From Rubrivivax sp. (lineage in GTDB: Bacteria; Pseudomonadota; Gammaproteobacteria; Burkholderiales; Burkholderiaceae), in the NCBI GenBank assembly GCA_004211235.1, contig SEEY01000032.1, positions 1 through 13,617 of the forward strand: a DNA stretch of 13,617 nucleotides, in the 5' to 3' direction. Position numbers and translations under genes: made by a program. Below the pieces are notes generated by a model that was given only the letters and a program-made list of their open reading frames with translations, was not told the DNA's origin and searched no databases. Positions 1-8,664 of this stretch are shown here, piece by piece. Each line of letters opens with the position of its first letter. Positions within the stretch are counted from its first letter, which is position 1.

Positions 1-1662
1 CTGGAGGGTGGCGCCGGCTCCGGCACGCAGTTGAACCCGCGGGCTCAAGCTGCGCAGCAGGCTGCGATTGAAGCCAAGAAGGTGCAGCTGCGCGACCAGA
101 TCGCCGCCATCGAAGCGGCTGTGGTCGGGGAGAAGAAGGTAGCGGACAGCCAGCGCGAATCGAATGAGCAGCTGAAGAAGCGCGCAGAGTTCGACGCCGA
201 GGGCGTCCAGTACCTCACCAGCCGTGAGCAGTTGGAGCGCGCCGTCGTCCGTGTCCGCAACGAAGGTCTCGCCGCTGGAAAGTCCGAGGCCGAAATCCAG
301 GAGCGCATTGGCCAGATCCGTCGCCAGTTCGACCCGGGCGCCGCCGAGTCGGTGCAGATCGCTCGCATCGACAACACAAAGCGCAACCTGACCTCCCTGA
401 TTGCCGCCTACCAGGACGCCGAGCAGGTGCTCGAAACGAACCGGCAGGCCGGTCTCGTCGGCGAGCGCGACTACTACGAAGCGAAGGTCGGCTTCATCAA
501 GCTGAACGCCGAGGCGCAGCGCCGGATCATCGAAGAGGACACCAAGGCGCAGCGCGTGCTGCTGAGCAACCCGAACCTGAACACTGCCGAGACGACGGCG
601 ATCCAGACGCGCATCAAGGACAACATCGCCGAGATCGAGAAGCTGCAGAAGCGGGCGGCAGCTTCCGGCGTCAATGCTGCCACCCAGCAGACCGCGGCGC
701 AGCGCGCGCTGGCCGCCGCCTACCAGCAGAGCCGCGACGCCGCTGAGGACTACCTCCGTACGCTGGTCCGCAGTCAGCAGCGCGACCTCAGCGGCTTTGG
801 TCTGGGGAACGAAGAGCGCGCGCGCCAGTCCGGCCGCAACCAAATCGCCGACAAGTATGACGACGACCTCCTGCGCGCAGAAGCCCAGGTCCGCGCGCTG
901 CGCGTCAAGCAGGGCGGCGACCTCACCGACGAGCAGCAAAAGGACTTCGATGACCAGCTTGCGCTGATCCGCGAGTTCCGGGAGCGCGCGCTGGGTGAGT
1001 ACGACCTCTACTACGAAGCCCGCCGCAAGCAGGAAGGCGACGCCCAGAGCGGCGCGCAGGAAGCGCTGACGAACTACGTCGACAGCCAGCGAAACGCAGC
1101 GCGCACGACTCAGGAAGCCTATGAGCACGCGTTCAGCAGCCTCGAAGACACGCTGACCGACTTCTTCACGACTGGCAAGCTCAACGTCAAGAGCCTGGTC
1201 AACACGATCCTCGCCGAGCTGGCCAGGATCGAGGCCAAGAAGCTGATCGCCAACAACATCGGCAGCGTGGGGTCGTTCCTTGGTGCCATCTTCGGCGGAG
1301 CGACCGGGGGCGGGCTCAGCATCGACACCAGCGGAGCCGGCAGCGCCGGTGGCTCCTACCTGCCTGACAGCATTCGCGGTGGTCGTGCCATCGGCGGCCC
1401 CGTGTCGGCGGGTCAAACCTATGAAGTCAACGAGCGCGACATCCCCGAGATCGCCCGCGTCGGCGGCCGTGACTACCTGACCATGGGTAATCAGGGCGGC
1501 AAGGTGATGCCGCTGGACGGCGCTGTCAGCGGCCCCACCTTCCACATCAGCATTGCCGCGGGCGTCACGCGCACTGAGCTGGCTTCGTACATCCCGGAGA
1601 TGACGCGCCAGATCAAGGCCAGCGTTCAGGGCGACATGAACCGCCCCGGCGGGAGGGCCTAA
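1..1662 (+). CDS. Phage tail tape measure protein, C-terminal part (5' end outside window)
   Basis: The reading frame is open from the first base, so only the last 553 or so residues are seen; the TTG at base 31 is not a credible start. The visible protein is a long, charged, Gln/Ala/Glu/Arg-rich coiled coil over about 330 residues. A compact C-terminal block follows around bases 1120-1310 (AFSSLEDTLTDFF, then KSLVNTILAELARIEAKKL, then a Gly-rich hydrophobic stretch). That block is the hallmark of the lambda tape-measure C-terminal domain family. Such proteins set tail length, fill the tail tube and are ejected to help DNA cross the envelope. The Gly-rich and beta-rich end (GGRAIGGPVSAGQTYEVNER) is typical of siphophage tape measures. 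The gene ends two bases before the next start, which opens the tail-tip operon. The family call is secure; the missing N-terminus cannot be judged. Confidence 0.93.
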   Translation: MEGGAGSGTQLNPRAQAAQQAAIEAKKVQLRDQIAAIEAAVVGEKKVADSQRESNEQLKKRAEFDAEGVQYLTSREQLERAVVRVRNEGLAAGKSEAEIQERIGQIRRQFDPGAAESVQIARIDNTKRNLTSLIAAYQDAEQVLETNRQAGLVGERDYYEAKVGFIKLNAEAQRRIIEEDTKAQRVLLSNPNLNTAETTAIQTRIKDNIAEIEKLQKRAAASGVNAATQQTAAQRALAAAYQQSRDAAEDYLRTLVRSQQRDLSGFGLGNEERARQSGRNQIADKYDDDLLRAEAQVRALRVKQGGDLTDEQQKDFDDQLALIREFRERALGEYDLYYEARRKQEGDAQSGAQEALTNYVDSQRNAARTTQEAYEHAFSSLEDTLTDFFTTGKLNVKSLVNTILAELARIEAKKLIANNIGSVGSFLGAIFGGATGGGLSIDTSGAGSAGGSYLPDSIRGGRAIGGPVSAGQTYEVNERDIPEIARVGGRDYLTMGNQGGKVMPLDGAVSGPTFHISIAAGVTRTELASYIPEMTRQIKASVQGDMNRPGGRA

Positions 1663-1664
1663 CC

Positions 1665-2249
1665 ATGGCGATCAACGACCACCCGCTGAGCCTCAAGCCG
1701 GAGAACATGGAATGGGGCAGCACGAAGGCCGGCGTGCAGTTCCGTAGCCCATTCGATGCGAGCGTCGAGGCCATCGAATTCCCCGGCGAGTTCTGGACGC
1801 TGGCCATCGGCTACCCGCCCATGTTCGACAGCGATTCGGGCCTGCTAGACAGCTTCTGGTCCTTCATGGCCGGCGGATCAAACAAGGTCCGCGTGTGGCA
1901 CTTCAAGCGCCCGGTACCGCTCGGTTCGATGCGGGGCCTTCCTACGCTCGCGGTGTCGGTTGCGCGCGGCGCACTGTCGCTGCAGATCACCACGGACGGC
2001 GGCCTGAAGGCTGGCGACTTCTTCAAGATCGGCAACCAGCTGTTCCGCGCGCTGTTCGACTGCGACGCCGTCGGCGGCGTGCTGACCGTGCAGCTGGTGC
2101 AGCGCGTGCGGGCCGCACTGTCGGCGGGCGCTTCGGTTCAATGGGACCGGCCCACCGCCACGTTTATCTTCCCGTCGAAGTCCTTCAGCATGGCGTTTGC
2201 GTCTGGCGTCACGGGCCGCGTGCAGGTTGACCTGGTGGAGTCGCCATGA
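1665..2249 (+). CDS. Distal-tail-like minor tail protein
   Basis: This 194-residue protein starts at an ATG preceded by GGGAGG (1651-1656) at good spacing. It has no signal peptide and is beta-rich. Visible landmarks are an N-terminal segment with GVQFRSPFDASVEAIEFPG, an aromatic stretch (FWTLAIGYPPMFDSDSG, then LDSFWSFMAGGSNKVRVW), and a C-terminal half that reads like a small beta-sandwich (LKAGDFFKIGNQLFRA). Placement straight after the tape measure and before a hub-like gene matches distal tail proteins such as gp12 of the Rhodobacter gene transfer agent, which are of about this length. These form the hexameric ring joining tube to baseplate. The functional name rests on synteny, size and overall character; I do not recognise a decisive motif. 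It overlaps the next gene by four bases (ATGA), which suggests translational coupling. Confidence 0.72.
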   Translation: MAINDHPLSLKPENMEWGSTKAGVQFRSPFDASVEAIEFPGEFWTLAIGYPPMFDSDSGLLDSFWSFMAGGSNKVRVWHFKRPVPLGSMRGLPTLAVSVARGALSLQITTDGGLKAGDFFKIGNQLFRALFDCDAVGGVLTVQLVQRVRAALSAGASVQWDRPTATFIFPSKSFSMAFASGVTGRVQVDLVESP

Positions 2250-2824
2250 AGACTCTCCCCGCCGAGATGGCCGGCCTCCTGGGAGCCGGCTTTGGCCTCG
2301 CAACGCTGATCGAGCTCCAGCTCGACACGCCGGTGTACATCAGCACCGCACCCGTCGACATCGACTACGGCGGCAACACCTACATCGGCGGCCGTCAGGT
2401 GAGCGTGGACGTTGTCAAGAGCGCCTCCGGCACGGTTGACAAGATCACCGCTTCGCTGTCCGGCGTGCCGAGCGAATACATCTCGCTGGCCCTCAGCACC
2501 GACATCATCGGCAAGCGAATGAACGTCTACACCGCGTTCCTTGATCCCGACACACACGCGCTGGCCTGGGTTGATCGCGTGTGGACTGGACAGCTCGATC
2601 AGATGCCGATCAAGCACGGCGAGACGGCCACCATCGCCGTCACGGGCGAGCACATCGGAATCGTCTTTGCCCGCCCCAAGGGCGAGCGCTACACCGACGC
2701 CAGCCAGCGCCGGCTGCATCCCGGCGCCTCGCCGCCCACCACGGCAGATCGCTGCCTTGAATTCCTGGTGAGCCAGGCTCAGCACCAAGACATTTGGCCC
2801 AGCGCCGAGTGGTTCAAAAAGTAG
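2246..2824 (+). CDS. Baseplate-hub-like minor tail protein (DUF2163-like)
   Basis: This 192-residue protein is coupled to the preceding gene by an ATGA overlap. The N-terminus (LPAEMAGLLGAGFGLATLIELQLDTP) leads into a beta-rich domain with VYISTAPVDIDYGGNTYIGG, EYISLALSTDIIGKRMNVYTA and WTGQLDQMPIKHGETATIAV. This pattern, describing a measured field and a small split beta-barrel, resembles the N-terminal part of DUF2163 hub proteins (gene transfer agent gp13). Those are usually nearer 290 residues, so this one is short. The C-terminus (YTDASQRRLHPG, then CLEFLVSQ) resembles the tail of hub-type domains found next to a peptidase and a giant tip protein. The role as part of the hub under the tail tube is inferred from synteny and weak motif resemblance. 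There is no transmembrane segment or signal peptide. Confidence 0.7.
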   Translation: MKTLPAEMAGLLGAGFGLATLIELQLDTPVYISTAPVDIDYGGNTYIGGRQVSVDVVKSASGTVDKITASLSGVPSEYISLALSTDIIGKRMNVYTAFLDPDTHALAWVDRVWTGQLDQMPIKHGETATIAVTGEHIGIVFARPKGERYTDASQRRLHPGASPPTTADRCLEFLVSQAQHQDIWPSAEWFKK

Positions 2825-2831
2825 AGCGCGC

Positions 2832-3236
2832 ATGAACCGACATCCCGACTGGCAGAGCCGCCTGCAGGCTCTGGTCAGCGCTCGACTCTGCGCGCCCTTC
2901 GCGTGGGGCGCCAATGACTGCTGCCTGTTCGCGTGTGACGCGGCCCTGGCTGTCACCGGCATCGACCCAGCAGCCGCCGAGCGCGGCACCTACAGCACTG
3001 AGCGTCAAGCAGCTCGCTTGCTGGCCAGGCTTGGCGGCGTGCGCGCCATCGGAGCCGCCCGGTTCGGCCCGGAGACCATTCCCGCGGCGGCCCAGGTGGG
3101 CGATGTCGGCGTTGTGGAGACCGGCGGGCGGGAGAGCCTCGCCGTGTGCGGCGGAGCGCACTGGTTGGCGCCTGGCGAGCTGGGCCTTGAGCGCCTGCCG
3201 CTCGAAGCAGCCTCCGCAGTCTGGAGGGCTTGCTAA
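2832..3236 (+). CDS. NlpC/P60-like tail assembly protein (DUF6950 type)
   Basis: This is a 134-residue protein. The motif FAWGANDCCLFACDAA (around residues 23-38, Cys30/Cys31) matches the conserved N-terminal cysteine block of small phage NlpC/P60-like proteins of the DUF6950 type. A central QVGDVGVVE strand and a C-terminal WLAPGELGLERL segment (near residues 111-121) also fit. In the NlpC/P60 fold the cysteine sits at the start of a helix and a histidine precedes a central strand. Here the strand after GGRE reads SLAVC, with no histidine at the usual place, and His110 lies a few residues later. It may therefore be structural rather than an active peptidoglycan peptidase. Its place between a hub-like gene and the giant tip gene matches gp14 of gene transfer agents and gpK of lambda. 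The stop TAA overlaps the next ATG by one base. Confidence 0.8.
   Translation: MNRHPDWQSRLQALVSARLCAPFAWGANDCCLFACDAALAVTGIDPAAAERGTYSTERQAARLLARLGGVRAIGAARFGPETIPAAAQVGDVGVVETGGRESLAVCGGAHWLAPGELGLERLPLEAASAVWRAC
3223..3228 (+). promoter_or_regulatory. Ribosome binding site that decides the tip protein start
   Basis: GGAGGG lies seven bases before the ATG at 3236. The same frame offers a TTG two codons earlier (3230), but that is too close to this Shine-Dalgarno sequence. The ATG, overlapping the stop of the preceding gene as TAATG, is the better start. Confidence 0.8.
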
Positions 3237-6200
3237 TGCCACAGCTCGTCTACGTTGCCGCGTACTACCTTGCGGAGTACGTCGGGTCCTACCTGCTGTA
3301 TGCCGCCATCGTCTATTCCGCCTATCGGTACCAGACGAGCTCGCAGAACAGGAAGGCACGCAACGCCTTCAACTCCGCCCAAAAAGATCGGTTTGCCAGC
3401 GTCAGCCTTGTCGACGCGCCGCGCAGTCGAATCTATGGCCGCGTGCGCAATGTGGACGGCATCCTGTTCAAAGGCACGTACGGCGACAAGAAGCAGTTTC
3501 TTCAACTCGTCGTCGCTCTGGCTGCGCATGAAGTGGACGCCATCGAGTCGGTCTACTTCAACGACAAGCTGCTCACTCTGGACGGCAGCGGCTACATCAC
3601 CACGGGGCAGTGGGCGACCAGCGACATCTCTGCGTTCACGAAGGACATGCTGCTCGACGCCAGCGGCAATGCCATCTTCACCCCTGACGGTGCCTACTGG
3701 GGCAGCGGGCCAACGCGCACGCCGGTGGGCGCATCCGTGTCGGTGTATGTCACGAAGGCCAACGGGGACCACGTCGCCGTGCCCTACACCACCGGCACGG
3801 GCGGGTACATCGCAGTCGGCGCCGGTCCGGCCTACGCTGGCTTCACCGCCACCATCGTTTTCCAGGCCGCGAACGTCTCTGTAGCGGACGTCAGCAAGGC
3901 CCGCGTACAGAAGTTCACCGGCGCGCCCGGGCAGGACCTGAGCGCCTATCTGGCGCCGAATTTCCCCAGCCTCATCACCAGCGCGAAGCACCGCTTCGAG
4001 GGCATCGCCTGCCTGCTGGTGACGCTGGAGTTCGCCGAAGACGCCTACCCGACCGGTGTGCCGCAGATCTCTGCTGTCGTGCGCGGCGCCAAGGTCCTGG
4101 ACCCGCGGACCTCGGTCACGGCGTGGACCGAGAACCCTTCCTTGATCGCGCGCGATTGGGCGCTCTACGCGCAAGGCGGCGGCGCGGCAAGTGACGAGCT
4201 CGACGGCGCCTCCTTCACGGTGGCTGCCAACGCATGCGATGTCTCGCACTCGTTCACCACCCGCAACGGGGACGGCGCGACGTTCACGTCCACGCTGCCG
4301 ATGTACACCTGTGGCATCGCGCTCGACACCACGGCGGATGCTTCGGAGAACTTCGGCGCCATCATCGAGAGCATGGCCGGCCAGTGGACCTGGAGCGGCG
4401 GCCGATTGCGCGTTCGCGCAGGTGCGTATGCGTCGCCGGTAGCCAGCATCACCGAATCGTGGTGCTCAGGGCAAGGCGACATCGAGATCATCGGCACCTT
4501 GCCTCGCGCTGACCGGGTCAACGTCATCACGCCGGTGATCTACGACGCAGGCGCGAGCTACGTGCGCACTCCGCTCGCCCGCGTTCCCGCCGATGCCTAC
4601 ATCGCCATCGACGGTCAGGAACTGCCGCGAGAGCTCCCCTTCGAGGGCATCACCGACGTCGTCCATGCCTCCCACGTCTGCGGCGTGATCATGCGCGAGT
4701 CGCGCCAGGCCCTCACGGTCAAGCTGCCGTGCAAGTTCCTCGCTTACACCCTAGAGGTGTTCGACGTCGTCAGCGTCACCCTGCCACGCTTCGGCTGGGC
4801 CGCCAAGGCGTTCGAGGTCATGGCCACCGAGATGACGATGACTGGCGGCGTGGTGCTCACGCTCAAGGAAACCGACGCCAGCGTCTTCGATCCTGATGCC
4901 GAGTTCACGACGCAGGACCCGGCTCCGAACACTGCGCTGCCCGACCCCTTCACCGTGCCGCAGCTGTCCATCACCAGCCTGGCCAGCGGCACCGCACAGT
5001 TGCTCAAGCAGGCCGACGGCACCATCGTCACCCGCCTGCTCGTCACCTGGGCCGCCATCCAGGACGAAGCCGTTCGCAACGGCGGCGCGGTGGAAGTGAC
5101 CGCCCGGCGCATCGGCACCACCGAGGCCATCACCGAGACCGTCTTCGGCACCGAGACCCAGGCCTATATCCGCGGCGTGAAAGACGGCACCGCCTACGCC
5201 GTCACCATCACCGCCCGCAACAAGCTCGTCCGCGGCCTGCCCTCGGTGATGCTGTCGCACATCGTGCTCGGCAAAAGCGAGGCCCCCGCCGCGGTGGCCG
5301 GCCTGGCTGCTGCCGTCATCCCCGGCGCGCTGCGCATCAGCTGGACGCCCAGCACCGAGGTCGACTACGCCAAGACCCTGCTGCGCTATGGCGCCAGCTG
5401 GGCCGCCGGCACGCCACTGAAGCTCGACGGCCCGGCCAGCAGCTATGACTGGCTGTGGCCGGCGCCTGGCAGCTACACGGTCTGGGCCGCGCACGTCGAC
5501 ACGAGCGGCAACGTCGGCGCGCCGGTAAGCGTGGGCCCAGTCGCTGTGACGGCCGCGGCGCTCGCGCCAGCCAACAGTGCGCTGTCCATCAAGCTGAACG
5601 TGCAGGACTTCGCCGGCGGCGTCAATTACTCCGAGGCCTACCTGCACGGCCGCGACAGTTCGGGCGCCCCCGTGGACGCGCCGGGCACCATCCTGGTCAA
5701 CGGCGTGAGCACTGCGGTCCCGAACGGCCAGCTCAACACCAACTTTGGCCCCGTGGCGGGCTACATCGTCTGGGACTCAGCCGGCGCAACCTTTTCGGCG
5801 CTGGGCTCAACGTTCCGCCACTACGTGCTCGCGAGGCGCTACCAGGGCGCCTGGCAGTACGACGACAACAACGCCAGCACATGGACGCCGTTCACGCCCA
5901 CGTCGACCATGTACATCATCGGCACGCTGGAGACCGGTGGCGTTGACACGGGCAACCCGGGCAGCGCGCCCGGCATGGTCGCGGCCAGCATCTGGGCCGC
6001 AGCGAGCACGCTGAACGCACTGGAGGCGTCAGCCGATGCAGCCTACGCGCTGGCGGCTGCTACCAGTGTCGTCGCCTTGGCTGCCGATGGCGCCATGACG
6101 ATCCTTGGCAACACGGCCACCAAGACCGGCGGAGGTAGTGGGTGGAACTCTTCGGTGCGGTCGAAAGACAGCTTCACCGGCGGCGCCTACGTGTCGTGGG

Positions 6201-7918
6201 TCAACCCGTCAGTAGGAGCCTCCCTGGGTTTTGGGCTGAGCTCCGGCCCGACGGTGAACGCGAGCTACGAAACCATCGACTTCTGGCTCTACAACGACGG
6301 CACCACTCTGAACATCTTCAACGGCAGCACCTTCATCGTGAGCTTTGCCGGAGCCGTCGCTGATGGGGACGTGCTGGCCGTTACCTACGACGGCAGCGCT
6401 GTGCGCTATCTGTGCAACGGCACGATCCTCTACACGCAAACGGTCTCCGCCACGGCGCCCCTGTTCCTGGATTCGACGTTCTACACAGAGGGTGGAGTGG
6501 CCACGAACATCCAGTTCGGGCCGCTGAGCTCTATCGCGCCAGCGCTGGCCGCCGCCGCCACGGCCCAGAGCGCAGCGGACGGCGCGGCGACCAATGCGAC
6601 CAACGCGCTCAGCACGCTGGCCACGATGCGGTCGAATGGCTACATCGACGCAGCGGAGAAGCCGGCGCTGATCAAGGCCTGGCAGGCCATCAATGATGAG
6701 CAGGCCGGCATCGAAAGCGGTGGCACCACCTACGGCCTGACCGCACTGAGGGACGCCTACACCGCGGCATACAACGCGCTGGTCGCCTACCTGGTGGGGC
6801 TCTCCCCAAGCTGGTCCGACACGACGACGGACACGCCGATTACGCCGGCGGTCGACCAGGCCGCATGGGCCGCCTACTACAGCTCGCGCCAGGCCCTGCT
6901 CAACGCCATCGCCGCGAAAGCAAAGGATCTGGCCGACACCGCGCAGGCCGCGGCTGACGCAGCAGCAGCAGCGGCGTCAACGGCGCAGGGCACTGCCAAC
7001 TCAGCGGCCACGAACGCCAGCAGCGCCCTGAGCACGCTGGCGACCATGCGAAGCAACGGCTACATCGATGCGAGCGAGAAGCCGGCATTGATCAAGGAGT
7101 GGCAGGCCATTGCCGATGAACACAGCGGCATTGACGCGCGGGCGGCTGCATTCGGCATCACCACTGAGCGCACGGCGTGGAACACCGCCTACACCGCGCT
7201 GTCCACCTACCTGGGCGGGCTGACGCCGAGCTGGAACGACACGACAACCGATACGCCCATCACCCCGGCCACCGACAACGCCAAGTGGGCCGACTACTAC
7301 GCCACGCGTCAGGTGCTGCTGAACAAGTTCGCGGAGATCTCGGCCACGCTGGCCAACTGGAGCGGCGTCGGCGGTAGGCCTTTCGATTACGACCAGAACA
7401 CGACGCCGAGCGGCACGATCACCGAGGGGTCGAGCTGGCGGGTGCCGTCGACGGGACGGACCTACCGTTATCTGAGTGGGGCATGGCAGCCGTATGTTGG
7501 CCCTGGTTCCGTTGACACGGGCGAGATCGCACCGGACGCTGCGACGGAGATCACGCAGGACACCTACGCCTTCGGCGGCACCGGCACCGGCACTGGCGCG
7601 ACCACCCAGCGTTCATTCACCTACACGCCGCCGGTGGCTTGCAAGATCAACTTCACCGCCGTGATTGGCGCTTCTCAAGTACTGCCAGACAGCGGCAACT
7701 TCCTGGGCTGGTATGTCGCCGCGGGCGGCGGCTCAGACGTGGCGCTTGGATCGTGCGTCAGCAATTCTGGCAACCGCCAGACCTTCGCGTGTGTGACCTC
7801 GTTCTCCGCGTCGGCCGGCGTCACGCTGACCTTCAAGCTGGTCTCTGACCGGGCTTTCGGCAACCCGGCCATTGGCCTCTACGACTCGTCAATGCGCGTG
7901 GAGGCGATCAAGCGATGA
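3236..7918 (+). CDS. Tail tip / host specificity protein (lambda gpJ-like, multidomain)
   Basis: This 1560-residue protein is the central tail-tip fibre and probable receptor-binding protein. In order I see: a hydrophobic aromatic N-terminus (residues 1-30); gpJ-type hub and TIM-barrel-like beta domains to about 560; two fibronectin type III-like domains (roughly 569-670 and 679-770); a Gly/Ser/Thr-rich linker; a lectin-like (concanavalin/SPRY-style) beta domain around 955-1100 (GAYVSWVNPSVGASLGFGL, DFWLYNDGTTLNIFNGSTF, DVLAVTYDGSAVRYLCNG); two tandem 140-residue repeats (about 1111-1390); a small beta module (FDYDQNTTPSGTITEGSSW); and a C-terminal beta-rich knob (about 1440-1560) that could carry receptor specificity. 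The first 560 residues match the family by character and context. The lectin-like and knob assignments are inference. The gene is coupled to its neighbours by TAATG and ATGA overlaps. It is somewhat longer than lambda gpJ (1132 residues), owing to the lectin-like and repeat inserts. Confidence 0.9.
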   Translation: MPQLVYVAAYYLAEYVGSYLLYAAIVYSAYRYQTSSQNRKARNAFNSAQKDRFASVSLVDAPRSRIYGRVRNVDGILFKGTYGDKKQFLQLVVALAAHEVDAIESVYFNDKLLTLDGSGYITTGQWATSDISAFTKDMLLDASGNAIFTPDGAYWGSGPTRTPVGASVSVYVTKANGDHVAVPYTTGTGGYIAVGAGPAYAGFTATIVFQAANVSVADVSKARVQKFTGAPGQDLSAYLAPNFPSLITSAKHRFEGIACLLVTLEFAEDAYPTGVPQISAVVRGAKVLDPRTSVTAWTENPSLIARDWALYAQGGGAASDELDGASFTVAANACDVSHSFTTRNGDGATFTSTLPMYTCGIALDTTADASENFGAIIESMAGQWTWSGGRLRVRAGAYASPVASITESWCSGQGDIEIIGTLPRADRVNVITPVIYDAGASYVRTPLARVPADAYIAIDGQELPRELPFEGITDVVHASHVCGVIMRESRQALTVKLPCKFLAYTLEVFDVVSVTLPRFGWAAKAFEVMATEMTMTGGVVLTLKETDASVFDPDAEFTTQDPAPNTALPDPFTVPQLSITSLASGTAQLLKQADGTIVTRLLVTWAAIQDEAVRNGGAVEVTARRIGTTEAITETVFGTETQAYIRGVKDGTAYAVTITARNKLVRGLPSVMLSHIVLGKSEAPAAVAGLAAAVIPGALRISWTPSTEVDYAKTLLRYGASWAAGTPLKLDGPASSYDWLWPAPGSYTVWAAHVDTSGNVGAPVSVGPVAVTAAALAPANSALSIKLNVQDFAGGVNYSEAYLHGRDSSGAPVDAPGTILVNGVSTAVPNGQLNTNFGPVAGYIVWDSAGATFSALGSTFRHYVLARRYQGAWQYDDNNASTWTPFTPTSTMYIIGTLETGGVDTGNPGSAPGMVAASIWAAASTLNALEASADAAYALAAATSVVALAADGAMTILGNTATKTGGGSGWNSSVRSKDSFTGGAYVSWVNPSVGASLGFGLSSGPTVNASYETIDFWLYNDGTTLNIFNGSTFIVSFAGAVADGDVLAVTYDGSAVRYLCNGTILYTQTVSATAPLFLDSTFYTEGGVATNIQFGPLSSIAPALAAAATAQSAADGAATNATNALSTLATMRSNGYIDAAEKPALIKAWQAINDEQAGIESGGTTYGLTALRDAYTAAYNALVAYLVGLSPSWSDTTTDTPITPAVDQAAWAAYYSSRQALLNAIAAKAKDLADTAQAAADAAAAAASTAQGTANSAATNASSALSTLATMRSNGYIDASEKPALIKEWQAIADEHSGIDARAAAFGITTERTAWNTAYTALSTYLGGLTPSWNDTTTDTPITPATDNAKWADYYATRQVLLNKFAEISATLANWSGVGGRPFDYDQNTTPSGTITEGSSWRVPSTGRTYRYLSGAWQPYVGPGSVDTGEIAPDAATEITQDTYAFGGTGTGTGATTQRSFTYTPPVACKINFTAVIGASQVLPDSGNFLGWYVAAGGGSDVALGSCVSNSGNRQTFACVTSFSASAGVTLTFKLVSDRAFGNPAIGLYDSSMRVEAIKR
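6566..7405 (+). repeat. Two tandem 140-codon repeats in the tip protein gene
   Basis: The block ALSTLATMRSNGYIDA-EKPALIK begins at base 6605 and again at 7025, exactly 420 bases (140 codons) apart. The match continues through WQAI-DE-, the SPSW/TPSW turn, TTTDTPITPA and the Y-R-LLN helix. The copies are close in protein sequence, but codons differ at many third positions. The boundaries given are approximate. Each unit looks helical (Ala-rich spacer, then an EKPALIKxW helix pair) and probably forms a rod or trimeric coiled segment. Confidence 0.85.
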
Positions 7919-8313
7919 GCAACCAACCCTGGCGCTTCTACGACGCGGAGACCGGCGTGCTGCTGCGCGGCTCGATGTTGCTGCCCAATGTTGCGGCGGT
8001 GGAGGCAAACACCCCGGCTGGCCATCTCGCGACGCAGGTCGACGTCGATCCGCTCACGCAGCGCATCGACGTCGCCACCGGCGAGCCTGTCGCGTACACC
8101 CCGCCCGCCGTCGTGGCGACCTGGGATGCGCCATCGGCCCGCGCTGAGCGCGACCGCCTGCTCGCCGCGTGCGACTGGGTCGTCGCCCGCGCCTATGAGC
8201 TGGGCGCCGCCGTGCCAGCGCCCTGGGCCGCCTACCGCGCCGCGCTGCGCTCGCTGACAGAGCAGCCCGGGTTTCCCGCCTCCATAAGCTGGCCGACAGC
8301 GCCAACAACCTGA
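7915..8313 (+). CDS. Tail fibre assembly chaperone-like protein
   Basis: This 132-residue protein overlaps the tip gene stop by ATGA. The N-terminal half (WRFYDAETGVLLRGSMLL, then LATQVDVDPLTQRIDVATG) is a variable beta region. The C-terminal half carries the conserved pattern of gp38/Tfa-like phage tail assembly chaperones: RDRLLAACDWVVARAYELG, then WAAYRAALRSLTEQPGFP, ending in WP-AP. In that family this C-terminal helix pair plus the QPGFP turn is conserved, while the N-terminal part follows the fibre it serves. It sits directly after the probable receptor-binding protein, so it likely helps fold or attach the tip. The protein may instead remain a structural component at the tip. Family resemblance is good; the partner is inferred. 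Confidence 0.75.
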   Translation: MSNQPWRFYDAETGVLLRGSMLLPNVAAVEANTPAGHLATQVDVDPLTQRIDVATGEPVAYTPPAVVATWDAPSARAERDRLLAACDWVVARAYELGAAVPAPWAAYRAALRSLTEQPGFPASISWPTAPTT

Positions 8314-8334
8314 CCACGGCGTCGCAAGGAAATC

Positions 8335-8664
8335 ATGTCCTACCGAGAAACTGACCGCATGGGTCTTGACCCGCTGGCCCAGCGCGTGACCATCGACCGC
8401 AAGATTCCGCTCTGGGGAATGCTCGGCGTCGCCGGCGCCATCGTCGTGCAGGCCATCCTGCTGTGGAACGGCCAACAGCTCCAGGCCGCACGCCTGGACG
8501 AGTACGGGCAGAAGATCGTCGCGCTGACAGTCGAGGTCAAGGAACTGAACGGACAGCTCAGTGCCAAGGCCAGCAAGGACAACGAGCAGGATCTGCGGCT
8601 CAACGAATACAGCCGGCGCCTCCTGCTGCTGGAGGGTGAGCAGAGGTACGGGGCGCGGCGATGA
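8335..8664 (+). CDS. Membrane-anchored coiled-coil protein, lysis cassette (holin/antiholin-like)
   Basis: This 109-residue protein starts at an ATG after AAGGA (8326-8330). A charged N-terminal tail is followed by one transmembrane helix around residues 25-44 (IPLWGMLGVAGAIVVQAILLW), then a coiled coil (QLQAARLDEYGQKIVALTVEV onward) rich in Glu, Lys and Leu heptads to the end. This layout (single membrane span plus cytoplasmic or periplasmic coiled coil) recurs next to holins in many high-GC phages. It may be a holin partner, an antiholin or a membrane organiser. I do not recognise a named family with certainty. It is the first gene of the lysis block, and its last codons overlap the next start (ATGA), so it is likely co-translated with the holin candidate. 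Confidence 0.7.
   Translation: MSYRETDRMGLDPLAQRVTIDRKIPLWGMLGVAGAIVVQAILLWNGQQLQAARLDEYGQKIVALTVEVKELNGQLSAKASKDNEQDLRLNEYSRRLLLLEGEQRYGARR

Noticed and set aside
3233..4249. 338-codon minus-strand open frame opposite the tip gene.
   Set aside because: Shadow of the tip protein frame, Arg/Gly/Val/Asp-rich without recognisable fold. The same holds for 2138-2989, 4751-5647 and 9134-10003.
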